Positions 1-7,396 of a DNA stretch of 12,348 nt are shown here, piece by piece. Positions within the stretch are counted from its first letter, which is position 1. Every line of letters begins with the position of its first letter. Below the pieces are notes generated by a model that was given only the letters and a program-made list of their open reading frames with translations, ran no database searches and was not told where the DNA came from. The position numbers and the translations under genes were made by a program. The stretch comes from Bacteroidota bacterium (GTDB lineage: Bacteria > Bacteroidota > Bacteroidia > NS11-12g > UBA955): contig JAGWYC010000031.1 in NCBI GenBank assembly GCA_018969565.1, positions 1-12,348 on the forward strand, written 5' to 3'.

Positions 1-196
1 TCAGGCCGGCGGCTACTATGGGTTCTAATTGGGCAAAAAGCTCCTCATAAGCACTGAGATGGTCGCCGGAAAATTGTACGTCAAATCCATACATCGCAAA
101 ATCTTTCTGCACCTGCTCCGCGCAGTCCCGGATTACTTCTTCCCGGTTAAACCACGGCTTGAGGTCCTGTTCACAAAGTTTCGGCAGCTCCTTCAT
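1..196 (-). CDS. Unrecognised protein, N-terminal fragment (cut by window edge)
   Basis: An open frame of 65 codons starts with ATG at 196-194 and runs off the left edge without a stop. The fragment begins MKELPKLCEQDLKPWFNREE and is soluble-looking and acidic, with two cysteines (residues 8 and 25), no signal peptide and no membrane segment. I do not recognise the family. The start is well defined: the next in-frame ATG upstream (205-203) is followed at once by TGA. It is divergent from the transport operon that starts at 346. A weak promoter-like box (TAGCTTTC on the minus strand, 226-219) lies about 20 bases upstream and misses the TAnnTTTG consensus only at the last base. The opposite-strand frame over this stretch is longer, but it has no recognisable protein features and runs into the next gene out of frame. 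Confidence 0.6.
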   Translation of the reverse strand, partial: MKELPKLCEQDLKPWFNREEVIRDCAEQVQKDFAMYGFDVQFSGDHLSAYEELFAQLEPIVAAGL

Positions 197-245
197 GTCT
201 CACATTGCTTTGGAAGCGGAAAGCTACTGCTTTTTCTGTGGGCCT

Positions 246-256
246 CACATAATGTG
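246..256. promoter_or_regulatory. Short perfect palindrome in divergent intergenic region
   Basis: CACAT-A-ATGTG is a perfect odd palindrome in the 149-base gap between the minus-strand gene starting at 196 and the operon starting at 346. It lies about 50 bases upstream of the first and 90 bases upstream of the second, a reasonable place for a dimeric regulator site. It is only 5+5 bases, so chance occurrence is quite possible, and no regulator can be assigned. Confidence 0.2.
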
Positions 257-333
257 GTGAACCGGGAACAGGGTTTTATGTTGCCGGGTAGCGGAATCCG
301 TAAAGTGCGACATGCTGCCGATATACTTCCGGA

Positions 334-341
334 TACTTTTG
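334..341 (+). promoter_or_regulatory. Bacteroidota-type -7 promoter box of the transport operon
   Basis: TACTTTTG matches the TAnnTTTG consensus at every defined base. No clear TTG/TTTG -33 element is visible about 20 bases upstream. The box ends only four bases before the ATG at 346, so transcription from it would begin at or beside the start codon and give a leaderless or almost leaderless message. The match is direct; promoter function is inferred. Confidence 0.45.
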
Positions 342-345
342 AATC

Positions 346-1116
346 ATGGGAATATTCTGCCCTCGATTGTGGCTGCCGGGCCTCTTATTCAGCTTTGCAA
401 ACACGCCACAAACAAAAGCGCAGGATGACCCGAAAGCCAGGGAAATTATTCATAAGGCCGAAGAGAAATTGCGCGGAAATACTTCAGAAGCTGTGGTCAG
501 CATTCGTATAGTTCGACCCAAATGGAGCAGGGAAATGAAGGCTAAAACCTGGTCGAAGGGCAAGAAGCACGCCCTCATCCTGATTACGTCCCCTGCGAAG
601 GAACAGGGTATCGTATATCTGCGCCGCGAAAAGGAAGTCTGGAATTGGGTGCCATCTATAGAGCGTGTTGTGAAACTGCCTCCTTCCATGATGAGTCAAA
701 GCTGGATGGGTACTGATTTCACCAATGATGACCTGGTGAAGGAAGCTTCTGCCGAAGATGATTATACGCATCGCCTGCTGGGGCAGGATTCCTTGTCAGG
801 CATGCCCTGTTACCGCATCGAAATGAAGCCCATCCCCGGAAAAGCAGTGGTGTGGGGCAAAGTGATGGTTTGGGTGGATATGCAGTGGTACGTGCAACTC
901 AGGGCTGAATTTTATGATGAAGAAAATAAACTGGTGAATACCATGTATGCTTCTTCCCTTAAAATGATGGGAGGCAGGATGCTGGCTTCGGTGATGGAAA
1001 TGATTCCGGCCGACAAACCCGGTAATAAAACTGTTCTGGTCTATGAATCCATCCGCTTTGATCACGAAATTCCGGATGTGTTTTTCGCGCCCGAGCAAAT
1101 ACGAAATGTGCGCTAA
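346..1116 (+). CDS. LolA-like outer membrane lipoprotein-sorting family protein (PF17131-type)
   Basis: A 256-residue secreted protein, probably a periplasmic carrier for lipoprotein, lipid or another hydrophobic cargo. Residues 1-26 resemble a signal peptide (R7, hydrophobic WLPGLLFSFA, likely cleavage after TKAQ before DD, a common Bacteroidota pattern). The mature part shows hallmarks of the PF17131 LolA-like family: RPKWSREMKAKTW (57-69), TSPAKEQG (81-88), WNWVPSIERVVKLPPSMM (99-116) and SQSWMGTDFTNDDLV (117-131), ending in a strand-rich half-barrel-like region. ATG at 346 is the only plausible start, because an in-frame TGA sits at 340-342. It is the first gene of a five-gene operon and lies 15 bases before the first permease. 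General LolA is normally encoded apart from its transporter, so this one is probably dedicated to the neighbouring ABC system. Family assignment is confident; the cargo is unknown. Confidence 0.9.
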   Translation: MGIFCPRLWLPGLLFSFANTPQTKAQDDPKAREIIHKAEEKLRGNTSEAVVSIRIVRPKWSREMKAKTWSKGKKHALILITSPAKEQGIVYLRREKEVWNWVPSIERVVKLPPSMMSQSWMGTDFTNDDLVKEASAEDDYTHRLLGQDSLSGMPCYRIEMKPIPGKAVVWGKVMVWVDMQWYVQLRAEFYDEENKLVNTMYASSLKMMGGRMLASVMEMIPADKPGNKTVLVYESIRFDHEIPDVFFAPEQIRNVR

Positions 1117-1131
1117 CAAAATTGGATAGGC

Positions 1132-2355
1132 ATGTTGCTTGTTCGCCTGGCCTGGCTGAATTTGTGGCGAAACCGCCGCCGAACGCTCATCACCGGCGCA
1201 TCGGTATTCTTTGCCGTCATTATGGCTATTATCATGAGGGCATCCACGCTGGGTATTTATGATAATCTGATCCACAATTTCGTGAGTTTTTCCAGCGGAT
1301 ATCTGCAGGTGAATCAGAAGGGATTCCACGATGAACCTTCGCTCGATCTGGCCATGGTGTTCAGCCCCGGACTGATCGGTATTTTGAAAGAAGAAGGGGG
1401 AATTACCGCCGTCATTCCGCGCATGCAATCCTTTGTGCTGGCTGCGGGTTCAGGTCAGGCGAAAGGGGCCTTGTTTATGGGCGTGGTCCCTTCCCTTGAA
1501 AAACAGTCCACGGGATTGCACCGAAGGCTTTGTGCGGGCAGCTATCCTGAAAGTGACACGGCTCAAGTAGCCATGCTTGGCGTGGATTTGGCGTCAAGAC
1601 TGGGGCTGAAGCCGGGTGATACTGTAATTTTAATCGGACAGGGATACCATGCGGTCACGGCGGCCGGAAAATATCGTGTTTCGGGCTTGTTGCAATTAGG
1701 CAGCCCGGAGCTGAACCAGCGCATCGTTTATCTGCCCCTGCACTGTGCGCAGCAGTTACTCGATGCGCCCGGAATGGCTACTTCGCTGGCATTGCAGATT
1801 GAAAGTCCTGCCAAGATGGAGGCCCTGGCCCGTCGTCTTCGCCCTTGGATCGATACCACGCAACTGGAACTGCTCACCTGGAAGCAACTGTTCCCGGAGT
1901 TGGATCAGTTTATCACCGCGGATTCGGCCGGCCATATCATCATGAGCGGGGTGCTGTACCTGGTCATCTCATTTGGCCTGCTCGGAACCCTGTTGATGAT
2001 GGCCCGGGAGCGCACCCATGAATTTGGAATTCTTGTTTCTCTGGGCCTGAAAAGAAGCAGAATAGCCTTCATGCTCCTGTGTGAATCGGTGTTTATTTCT
2101 CTGATGGGCTGCAGCGCAGGAATCGCTTCAGGCTGGTTGCTGGTCAGGTGGTTCCATCTGAATCCTATTCCGCTGGGGGGCAGACTGAAAGAAATGTACC
2201 TGAGCTACGGTATCGAGCCCGTTATTTCCGTAAGCAACAGGCCGGATGTTTTCACAGTTCAGGCTATGGTGGTACTGTTTATTTCTCTAGCCTTGGTTTT
2301 TGTTCCCATGGTGAAGGTATTTCAACTGCAGCCGGTGGCCGCATTAAACAGCTAA
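1132..2355 (+). CDS. FtsX/LolE-type ABC transporter permease (first of pair)
   Basis: A 407-residue inner-membrane permease with MacB/LolCE architecture. It has a cytoplasmic N-terminus (LAWLNLWRNRRRT), TM1 at about 18-37, a periplasmic domain of roughly 230 residues, and three C-terminal helices at about 268-290, 311-337 and 374-395. ARERTHEFGILVSLGLKRSR (291-310), between TM2 and TM3, is the typical FtsX coupling region that contacts the ATPase. Transporters of this type do not import solutes; their ATPase drives movements that extract or expel substrates from the outer face of the inner membrane. The C-terminus (VPMVKVFQLQPVAALNS) lacks the YPA motif present in the second permease, so the two halves are diverged and likely form an asymmetric heterodimer like LolC/LolE. 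The ATG at 1132 aligns the N-terminus well with the family. Confidence 0.93.
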   Translation: MLLVRLAWLNLWRNRRRTLITGASVFFAVIMAIIMRASTLGIYDNLIHNFVSFSSGYLQVNQKGFHDEPSLDLAMVFSPGLIGILKEEGGITAVIPRMQSFVLAAGSGQAKGALFMGVVPSLEKQSTGLHRRLCAGSYPESDTAQVAMLGVDLASRLGLKPGDTVILIGQGYHAVTAAGKYRVSGLLQLGSPELNQRIVYLPLHCAQQLLDAPGMATSLALQIESPAKMEALARRLRPWIDTTQLELLTWKQLFPELDQFITADSAGHIIMSGVLYLVISFGLLGTLLMMARERTHEFGILVSLGLKRSRIAFMLLCESVFISLMGCSAGIASGWLLVRWFHLNPIPLGGRLKEMYLSYGIEPVISVSNRPDVFTVQAMVVLFISLALVFVPMVKVFQLQPVAALNS

Positions 2356-2358
2356 ACC

Positions 2359-3573
2359 TTGATTTTTTTCATAGCCTGGCGAAATATCTGGAGAAATAAA
2401 ACCCGTTCTGTACTGGTGGCAGGGTCTATTGCTCTGGGTCTGTGGGCCGGTGCATTTGTGATGGCTTTTGCCTGGGGTTTATACCAGAACAATATCCACG
2501 ATGTGATTTACAGGCAGTATTCACATATACAGGTACATCACCCTCAATTCAACCCGGATATGGATCCGGCGGCCTTGCTGAGTAAGTCGCCTGCCTGGAA
2601 TTCCATGCGGGTTCAGCCCGAGGTTCAAAGCCTCACTACCCGGCTGATGGTCAGCGGGATGGTGCAATCGGCAGTGGCGGCAGGTGGCTGTGTGTTGCTG
2701 GGTATTCACCCTTCCGAAGAAGCCATTCAGACGGAACTTGAAAGTCTGCTCGTTCAGGGTGAGTATTTCCCGCTGAGCAAAATGCCCCAGGTACTGATCG
2801 GAGCGAAGTTGTCCCGCAAACTGAAGGTGAAACTGCATCAGAAAGTGGTGGTGAGTTTCAGCGATACTGCAGGGAATATCAGCGCCGTTGCTTTGCGCAT
2901 CAGCGGTATTTATCGCTCAGCAAATGCCGCGCTTGACGAGCGTATGCTCTACACGGAACATCAGACCCTGGCCGGCCTGCTCGGTCTGGACAGCAACAGT
3001 TTCCACGAAGCTGCAATTCTGTTGAGACAGCCGGATAAACTGGATGCGGTTCAGGCGCAGTTGGCAAGTATGTTCCCGGGAGCCAGGGTGCAAAACTGGA
3101 TGCAGTTGTCGCCGGAAACTGACATTGTCATCAGCTCATTCAACCTGTATATGTACATCGTGATTGGCATAATCCTGCTGGCACTCAGTTTCGGCATCGT
3201 AAACACCATGCTCATGGCGGTGCTGGAACGTGTGCGGGAAATAGGTGTGTTGCAGTCCATTGGCATGAACAAGCGCAGGATTTTTTTCATGATTATGCTG
3301 GAAACCCTATTTCTTTCTCTGCTGGGAAGTCCGGCAGGCCTGTTCATTGCGCGTTTTACCGTGTACTACACGGGCTTCTACGGTATTGATTTATCGCGTT
3401 TCAGCGAAGGGTTTTCACAGTACGGTTTCAGCGCCACTGTTCATCCGGTGCTTGAAACATCGAGGTATTATGTAATAGGTGTCATGTCCTTGTGTACCGC
3501 CTTGCTGGCCTCCGCGTACCCGGCATACAGGGCTTTGCAGTTGAAACCGGTAGAAGCCGTGCGAAAAATATGA
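2359..3573 (+). CDS. FtsX/LolE-type ABC transporter permease (second of pair, TTG start)
   Basis: A 404-residue inner-membrane permease, the probable heterodimer partner of the preceding protein. It starts with the family N-terminus IAWRNIWRNKTRS, has TM1 at about 17-39, a periplasmic domain of about 220 residues, and TM2-TM4 at about 262-287, 306-331 and 370-390. The coupling region VLERVREIGVLQSIGMNKRR (288-307) and the C-terminal AYPAYRALQLKPVEAVR are classic FtsX-domain features. The start is a TTG at 2359, three bases after the stop of the first permease. No ATG occurs before TM1, and the TTG places the conserved N-terminal motif correctly, so reinitiation coupled to the upstream gene is likely. 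Its TGA stop overlaps the ATG of the ATPase gene (ATGA). Confidence 0.93.
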   Translation: MIFFIAWRNIWRNKTRSVLVAGSIALGLWAGAFVMAFAWGLYQNNIHDVIYRQYSHIQVHHPQFNPDMDPAALLSKSPAWNSMRVQPEVQSLTTRLMVSGMVQSAVAAGGCVLLGIHPSEEAIQTELESLLVQGEYFPLSKMPQVLIGAKLSRKLKVKLHQKVVVSFSDTAGNISAVALRISGIYRSANAALDERMLYTEHQTLAGLLGLDSNSFHEAAILLRQPDKLDAVQAQLASMFPGARVQNWMQLSPETDIVISSFNLYMYIVIGIILLALSFGIVNTMLMAVLERVREIGVLQSIGMNKRRIFFMIMLETLFLSLLGSPAGLFIARFTVYYTGFYGIDLSRFSEGFSQYGFSATVHPVLETSRYYVIGVMSLCTALLASAYPAYRALQLKPVEAVRKI

Positions 3574-4295
3574 TGGATGATTTATTGAGGATACCTATGG
3601 AACAGAATACTACGGTTATTGATGCCCATGAGCTGACGAAGATTTATAATGGCCGGCAGGTGCCGGTGAAGGCTATTGATGGAGTGCATCTTCATTTGGA
3701 AGAAGGGGAATTTGCAGCGGTGGTGGGCCCCTCCGGGTCGGGAAAAAGCACTTTGCTGCATCTGATTGGCGGTCTGGATACACCCACTTCCGGAAATGTA
3801 GTACTGGCGGGTACTGAAATCACGCGACTGAGTGAGCATAAACTGATTGATTTTCGTCTGCACCATATCGGCTTCGTCTTTCAGGCCTACAACCTCGTGC
3901 CGGTGCTCACTGCCCGCGAGAATATCGGTTTCGTGATGCAACTTCAGGGACTTCCGCGCAGCAGTATCAACAAGCGGGTGGACGAGTTGCTGGCCCAGGT
4001 GGACATGATCGAAAAGGCCGATGTGAAGCCGGCCAAGCTCAGTGGCGGACAGCAGCAAAGGGTGGCGGTAGCCAGGGCGCTGGCTTCCAGGCCGCGTATT
4101 GTGCTTGCTGATGAGCCAACGGCAAATCTGGACAGTGTCAACGCGGGCAAGTTGCTTGACCTGATGGCGCGGCTGAACCGTGAGGAACACATCACGTTTC
4201 TGTTCAGTACGCATGATCCAAGGGTCATCGAAAAGGCCCGCAGGGTCATCACCCTTGTAGATGGCAGGGTTGTTTCAGATACCAGACCCGGCTGA
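3570..4295 (+). CDS. LolD/MacB-type ABC transporter ATPase
   Basis: A 241-residue cytoplasmic ATPase that powers the two FtsX-type permeases. The motifs are complete: Walker A GPSGSGKST (53-61), Q-loop FQAYNLVPVLTARENI with Q105, signature LSGGQQQRVAVARAL (158-172), Walker B IVLADEPTANLD (177-188) and H-loop FSTHD with H215. The LVPVLTARENI stretch and the LADEPTANLD Walker B are typical of the LolD/MacB/FtsE group, which pairs with FtsX-domain permeases. I chose the ATG at 3570 because it overlaps the upstream stop as ATGA, typical of coupled genes. ATG at 3573 or 3597 are alternatives; the latter has GAGG six bases upstream and would give MEQNTTVIDAHELTKIY, closer to the usual LolD N-terminus. 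The frame stays open upstream to 3492, but that part overlaps the permease and is not needed. Confidence 0.96.
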   Translation: MMDDLLRIPMEQNTTVIDAHELTKIYNGRQVPVKAIDGVHLHLEEGEFAAVVGPSGSGKSTLLHLIGGLDTPTSGNVVLAGTEITRLSEHKLIDFRLHHIGFVFQAYNLVPVLTARENIGFVMQLQGLPRSSINKRVDELLAQVDMIEKADVKPAKLSGGQQQRVAVARALASRPRIVLADEPTANLDSVNAGKLLDLMARLNREEHITFLFSTHDPRVIEKARRVITLVDGRVVSDTRPG

Positions 4296-4297
4296 GT

Positions 4298-5449
4298 ATG
4301 CTGCGCAGGCTGTGTCTGATTGTATCATTGCTATCTGCTGCTGCGCTTTATTCCGCTGATTCTGCCCGTGCGAAACCAGTGTTTCGTGGGTTTATCAAAG
4401 TGCTGAATCAAGCCTCATTCGTGAAAAACCTGCGTGAAACGGAGTATTCGGCCATGGTACACGGTCGCATCAACTTTTTTTGGGAAGCGAATAAGCATCT
4501 GCGCTTCAGAGTGGACAGCAGACAACGTCTTTTTCTTGGCAATTTGCCGAAACAGCGCGGATTTCGGGACCTGGTCGGTGTGGATGACGGCCTGATATCC
4601 TTGTCACACACGGAATCTTCAAGTTCCGGCTGGCTTTGGCATTCCATCATTGACCGGGCTCTGGTTTCTTATCGAACAAAATCCCTGGAACTCACGCTGG
4701 GCAGGCAGCGCATCAACTGGGGCATCAATACGGTATGGAACCCCAATGATGTGTTTAACACCTATAACTTTTTCGATTTTGATTACGAAGAACGACCGGG
4801 CTGCGATGGGTTCAGGCTTGTAACGAACTTGCCGGATGGTGCGCTGGAACTGGCGGGTTCCGCAGGGAGGAATTTCAGCAACCCCAGGCTGGCCATGCTT
4901 TGGAGCACTCGTCTGCGCACTTATGATTTACAGTTCCTCGCAGGGAAATTTGACAGCTTTTATTTAGTAGGGGCGGGATGGGCCGGAAATCTGAGGAAGG
5001 CCGGTTTTAAAGGAGAAGCCAACCTCTACCGCAATGGGCAGCCTGCCGAAACTGCCGACTTTATTTTCCTCGCCTCAATAACGGCAGATTATACTTTTGG
5101 AAAAGGCTGGTATGGAATGGCCAGCTACCTGTATAACAGCAGAGGATCCAACAATCTGAGCGGATTGGGGATGATTACTTATCAGAAACTCAGTCCGATG
5201 AACCTGATGCCTTTGAAACAACAGTGTGCATTCCAGGCGGCCAAACAGTTCAGTCCGGTTTTACAGGCTTCTGTAAGTGTTATCTACGGGCTGAAAGATC
5301 GGTTGAGCATCTTTGTACCTTCCCTGCAATACTGGGCGGCACAAAACTGGGAATGTACCCTGCTGGGGCAAAATCTGTTTGCCCGTGCAGGCGCTACTTA
5401 CCGCTCCCTGGGACAAAACGTCTTCCTCAGAGTCAGGTATAGTTTTTGA
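4298..5449 (+). CDS. Outer-membrane beta-barrel protein of the ABC/LolA-like operon
   Basis: A 383-residue secreted protein, probably an outer-membrane barrel. Residues 1-25 form a clear signal peptide (MLRRLC, hydrophobic LIVSLLSAAALYSA, Ala-rich cleavage region SARA). The rest consists of alternating amphipathic strands rich in aromatic residues and ends in VFLRVRYSF, a C-terminal aromatic signature for outer-membrane insertion. A striking motif at 135-170 reads GRQRINWG, then WNPNDVFN, then FDYEERPGCDG. It recalls the GRQ-x-WG stretch of DUF1302-like porin-type proteins, but I assign the family only tentatively. The ATG is two bases after the ATPase stop, so translation is probably coupled. 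As the last operon gene it is a candidate acceptor or exit channel for cargo carried by the LolA-like protein. An alternative is a channel or structural protein co-regulated with the transporter. Confidence 0.82.
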   Translation: MLRRLCLIVSLLSAAALYSADSARAKPVFRGFIKVLNQASFVKNLRETEYSAMVHGRINFFWEANKHLRFRVDSRQRLFLGNLPKQRGFRDLVGVDDGLISLSHTESSSSGWLWHSIIDRALVSYRTKSLELTLGRQRINWGINTVWNPNDVFNTYNFFDFDYEERPGCDGFRLVTNLPDGALELAGSAGRNFSNPRLAMLWSTRLRTYDLQFLAGKFDSFYLVGAGWAGNLRKAGFKGEANLYRNGQPAETADFIFLASITADYTFGKGWYGMASYLYNSRGSNNLSGLGMITYQKLSPMNLMPLKQQCAFQAAKQFSPVLQASVSVIYGLKDRLSIFVPSLQYWAAQNWECTLLGQNLFARAGATYRSLGQNVFLRVRYSF

Positions 5450-5463
5450 TTGTGCCGAACTGA

Positions 5464-7278
5464 TTAAACCGTTCCTGCCAGTGCCTTGTTGGCAGCGCGT
5501 TTGCGGTCGTTTTCGTCGAGCAGGATTTTGCGCAGGCGGATGTTCTGCGGTGTTACTTCTACGTATTCGTCCTCCTCGATGTATTCCATGGCCTCTTCCA
5601 ACGAAAACTGGATAGGCGGTGCCAGTACGGTATTGTCGTCTTTGCCCGCGGCGCGGAAGTTGGTGAGCTGCTTGGCTGTTACCACGTTCACCACCAGGTC
5701 ACCGGGTTTGATTTGCTCTCCGATAATCTGACCGGTGTACACTTCTTCTCCGGGATGAATAAAAAACTGACCACGGTCTTTGAGTTTATCCATGCTGTAT
5801 GCGGTGGCGGTTCCTTTCTCCTTGCTGATAAGCACACCGTTGATTCGACCGGGCATGGAGCCTTTCCAGGGCGCATATTCCTTAAAGCGATGTGCCATGA
5901 TGGCTTCACCCTGGGTAGCAGTGAGCATCTGGTTACGCAATCCAATCAGTCCACGGGAAGGAATGTCAAACTCCAAACGCACGAAATCACCTTTCGGCAA
6001 CATGCTCAGCATTTCTCCCTTGCGCTGGCTCACGGCTTCAATCACTTTGCCGCTGTGGTGTTCCGGAACATCCACGGTGAGGGTTTCCACGGGCTCATGG
6101 GTAACACCGTCAATTTCTTTCACCAGTACACGGGGCTGTCCAAGCTGTAGCTCGTAGCCTTCGCGGCGCATGGTTTCCACCAGGATACCCAAGTGCAGGA
6201 TGCCCCTTCCGAATACCATGAAGGAATCCGCGCTGTCTGTTGGCTTCAGACGCATGGCCAGGTTCTTTTCGGTTTCTTTCTCCAGACGGTCACGCAGGTG
6301 GCGGCTGGTAACAAACTTGCCTTCTTTACCAAAGAAAGGGGAGTTGTTGATGGTGAAGACCATGCTCATGGTAGGCTCATCAATGTTGATGGGGGGCATG
6401 GCCTGTGGATTTTCAGGGTCGGAAACGGTATCACCGATTTCGAATTGCTCCAATCCTGTTAATGCGCAGATATCGCCGGCATTCACTTCAGTTACCTTGC
6501 GGCGGCCCAGTCCTTCGAACACAAAAAGCTCACGGATGCGGTGCTTTTGAACACTTCCGTCGCGCTTAATCAGGCTCACGGGCATGTTTTCCTTCAGGGT
6601 ACCCTGATGCACACGGCCAATGGCGATACGTCCGGTGTAGCTGCTGTAGTCCAGGCTGGTGATTTGCAGTTGTGGTGCGCCTTCGCGGATGATGGGTTCC
6701 GGAATTTCTTTCAGGATGGTATCCAACAGATAACTTACATCGGCGGTGGGTGTTTTCCAATCCGGGCCGTACCAGCCTTGCTTTCCGCTGCCGTAAATAG
6801 TCGGGAAATCCAGTTGCTCTTCGGAGGCGCCCAGGTTGAAGAACAAATCGAATACATCATCATGGGTTTTGTCGGGGTCGCAGTTGGGCTTGTCCACTTT
6901 GTTAATGACCAGCACCGGCTTCTTACCCAGTTGCAGTGCTTTTTGCAGCACGAAACGCGTCTGGGGCATAGGTCCTTCAAAAGCATCCACCAAAAGCAGC
7001 ACGCCATCGGCCATGTTGAGCACGCGTTCTACTTCACCTCCGAAATCGGCGTGACCGGGGGTGTCAATGATGTTGATTTTATGGCCTTTCCACTCAATGC
7101 TTACGTTCTTGGCCAGGATGGTAATGCCGCGCTCACGCTCCAGGTCGTTGTTGTCCAGGATCAGTTCACCTGTTTCCTGGTTGTCGCGGAAAATGCGCGA
7201 ATGCAGCAGCATCTTGTCCACCAGGGTGGTTTTTCCATGGTCAACGTGGGCAATGATGGCAATGTTTCTGAGGTTCAT
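5464..7278 (-). CDS. typA: Translational GTPase TypA/BipA
   Basis: A 604-residue ribosome-associated GTPase, the usual family length, involved in ribosome assembly and stress or cold adaptation. GTPase motifs are clear: G1 AHVDHGKTT (10-18), G2 RGITI (50-54), G3 DTPGH (72-76) and G4 NKVD (126-129), followed by an EF-G-like domain II, domains III and V, and the TypA-specific C-terminal domain. Conserved C-terminal stretches include SRGLIGLRNQMLTATQGEA and the terminal TPQNIRLRKILLDENDRKR. The ATG at 7278-7276 gives the standard MNLRNIAIIAHVDHG N-terminus. The gene converges on the transport operon with 14 bases between stop codons and no evident terminator hairpin. It diverges from the DEAD-box helicase across 118 bases. 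A weak -7-like box, TAATTTCG on the minus strand at 7306-7299, differs from consensus by one base. Nothing in the sequence is unusual. Confidence 0.98.
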   Translation of the reverse strand: MNLRNIAIIAHVDHGKTTLVDKMLLHSRIFRDNQETGELILDNNDLERERGITILAKNVSIEWKGHKINIIDTPGHADFGGEVERVLNMADGVLLLVDAFEGPMPQTRFVLQKALQLGKKPVLVINKVDKPNCDPDKTHDDVFDLFFNLGASEEQLDFPTIYGSGKQGWYGPDWKTPTADVSYLLDTILKEIPEPIIREGAPQLQITSLDYSSYTGRIAIGRVHQGTLKENMPVSLIKRDGSVQKHRIRELFVFEGLGRRKVTEVNAGDICALTGLEQFEIGDTVSDPENPQAMPPINIDEPTMSMVFTINNSPFFGKEGKFVTSRHLRDRLEKETEKNLAMRLKPTDSADSFMVFGRGILHLGILVETMRREGYELQLGQPRVLVKEIDGVTHEPVETLTVDVPEHHSGKVIEAVSQRKGEMLSMLPKGDFVRLEFDIPSRGLIGLRNQMLTATQGEAIMAHRFKEYAPWKGSMPGRINGVLISKEKGTATAYSMDKLKDRGQFFIHPGEEVYTGQIIGEQIKPGDLVVNVVTAKQLTNFRAAGKDDNTVLAPPIQFSLEEAMEYIEEDEYVEVTPQNIRLRKILLDENDRKRAANKALAGTV

Positions 7279-7378
7279 GCGGGGTGCAAAAAAGTCCGCG
7301 AAATTACTTCATTTAATCGGCATTTCCCTGTAAAGCCCGTATTGTTTTTTTGTGAAGGATTAGGCGCATGGCTTTGCC

Positions 7379-7386
7379 TATCTTTG
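7379..7386 (+). promoter_or_regulatory. Bacteroidota-type -7 promoter box of the helicase gene
   Basis: TATCTTTG is a perfect match to TAnnTTTG and ends ten bases before the TTG start at 7397. A TTTG at 7349-7352 could be a -33 element, but the 26-base spacing is longer than the usual 19-21. Transcription from here would leave a leader of only a few bases. Confidence 0.5.
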
Positions 7387-7396
7387 CCCTATACTC

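Noticed and set aside
29..511. 160-residue plus-strand open frame
   Set aside because: It lies antisense to the better-looking minus-strand fragment at 1-196 and then runs out of frame into the LolA-like gene. The product is basic, with no recognisable features.
796..1428. 210-residue minus-strand frame, plus similar antisense frames at 3582-4214 and 7616-8155
   Set aside because: All are mirror images of well-supported genes (LolA-like/permease, ATPase, helicase), and their His/Gln-rich products are typical of antisense translation.
3492..3569. N-terminal extension of the ATPase frame into the permease gene
   Set aside because: The extra residues are the out-of-frame end of the permease, and LolD-type ATPases do not need them. 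ATG at 3570 or 3597 fits the family.
5313..5615. 100-residue frame bridging the convergent stops of the barrel protein and typA
   Set aside because: It overlaps the 3' ends of two solid genes in other frames, and its Cys/Arg/Pro-rich product has no family features.
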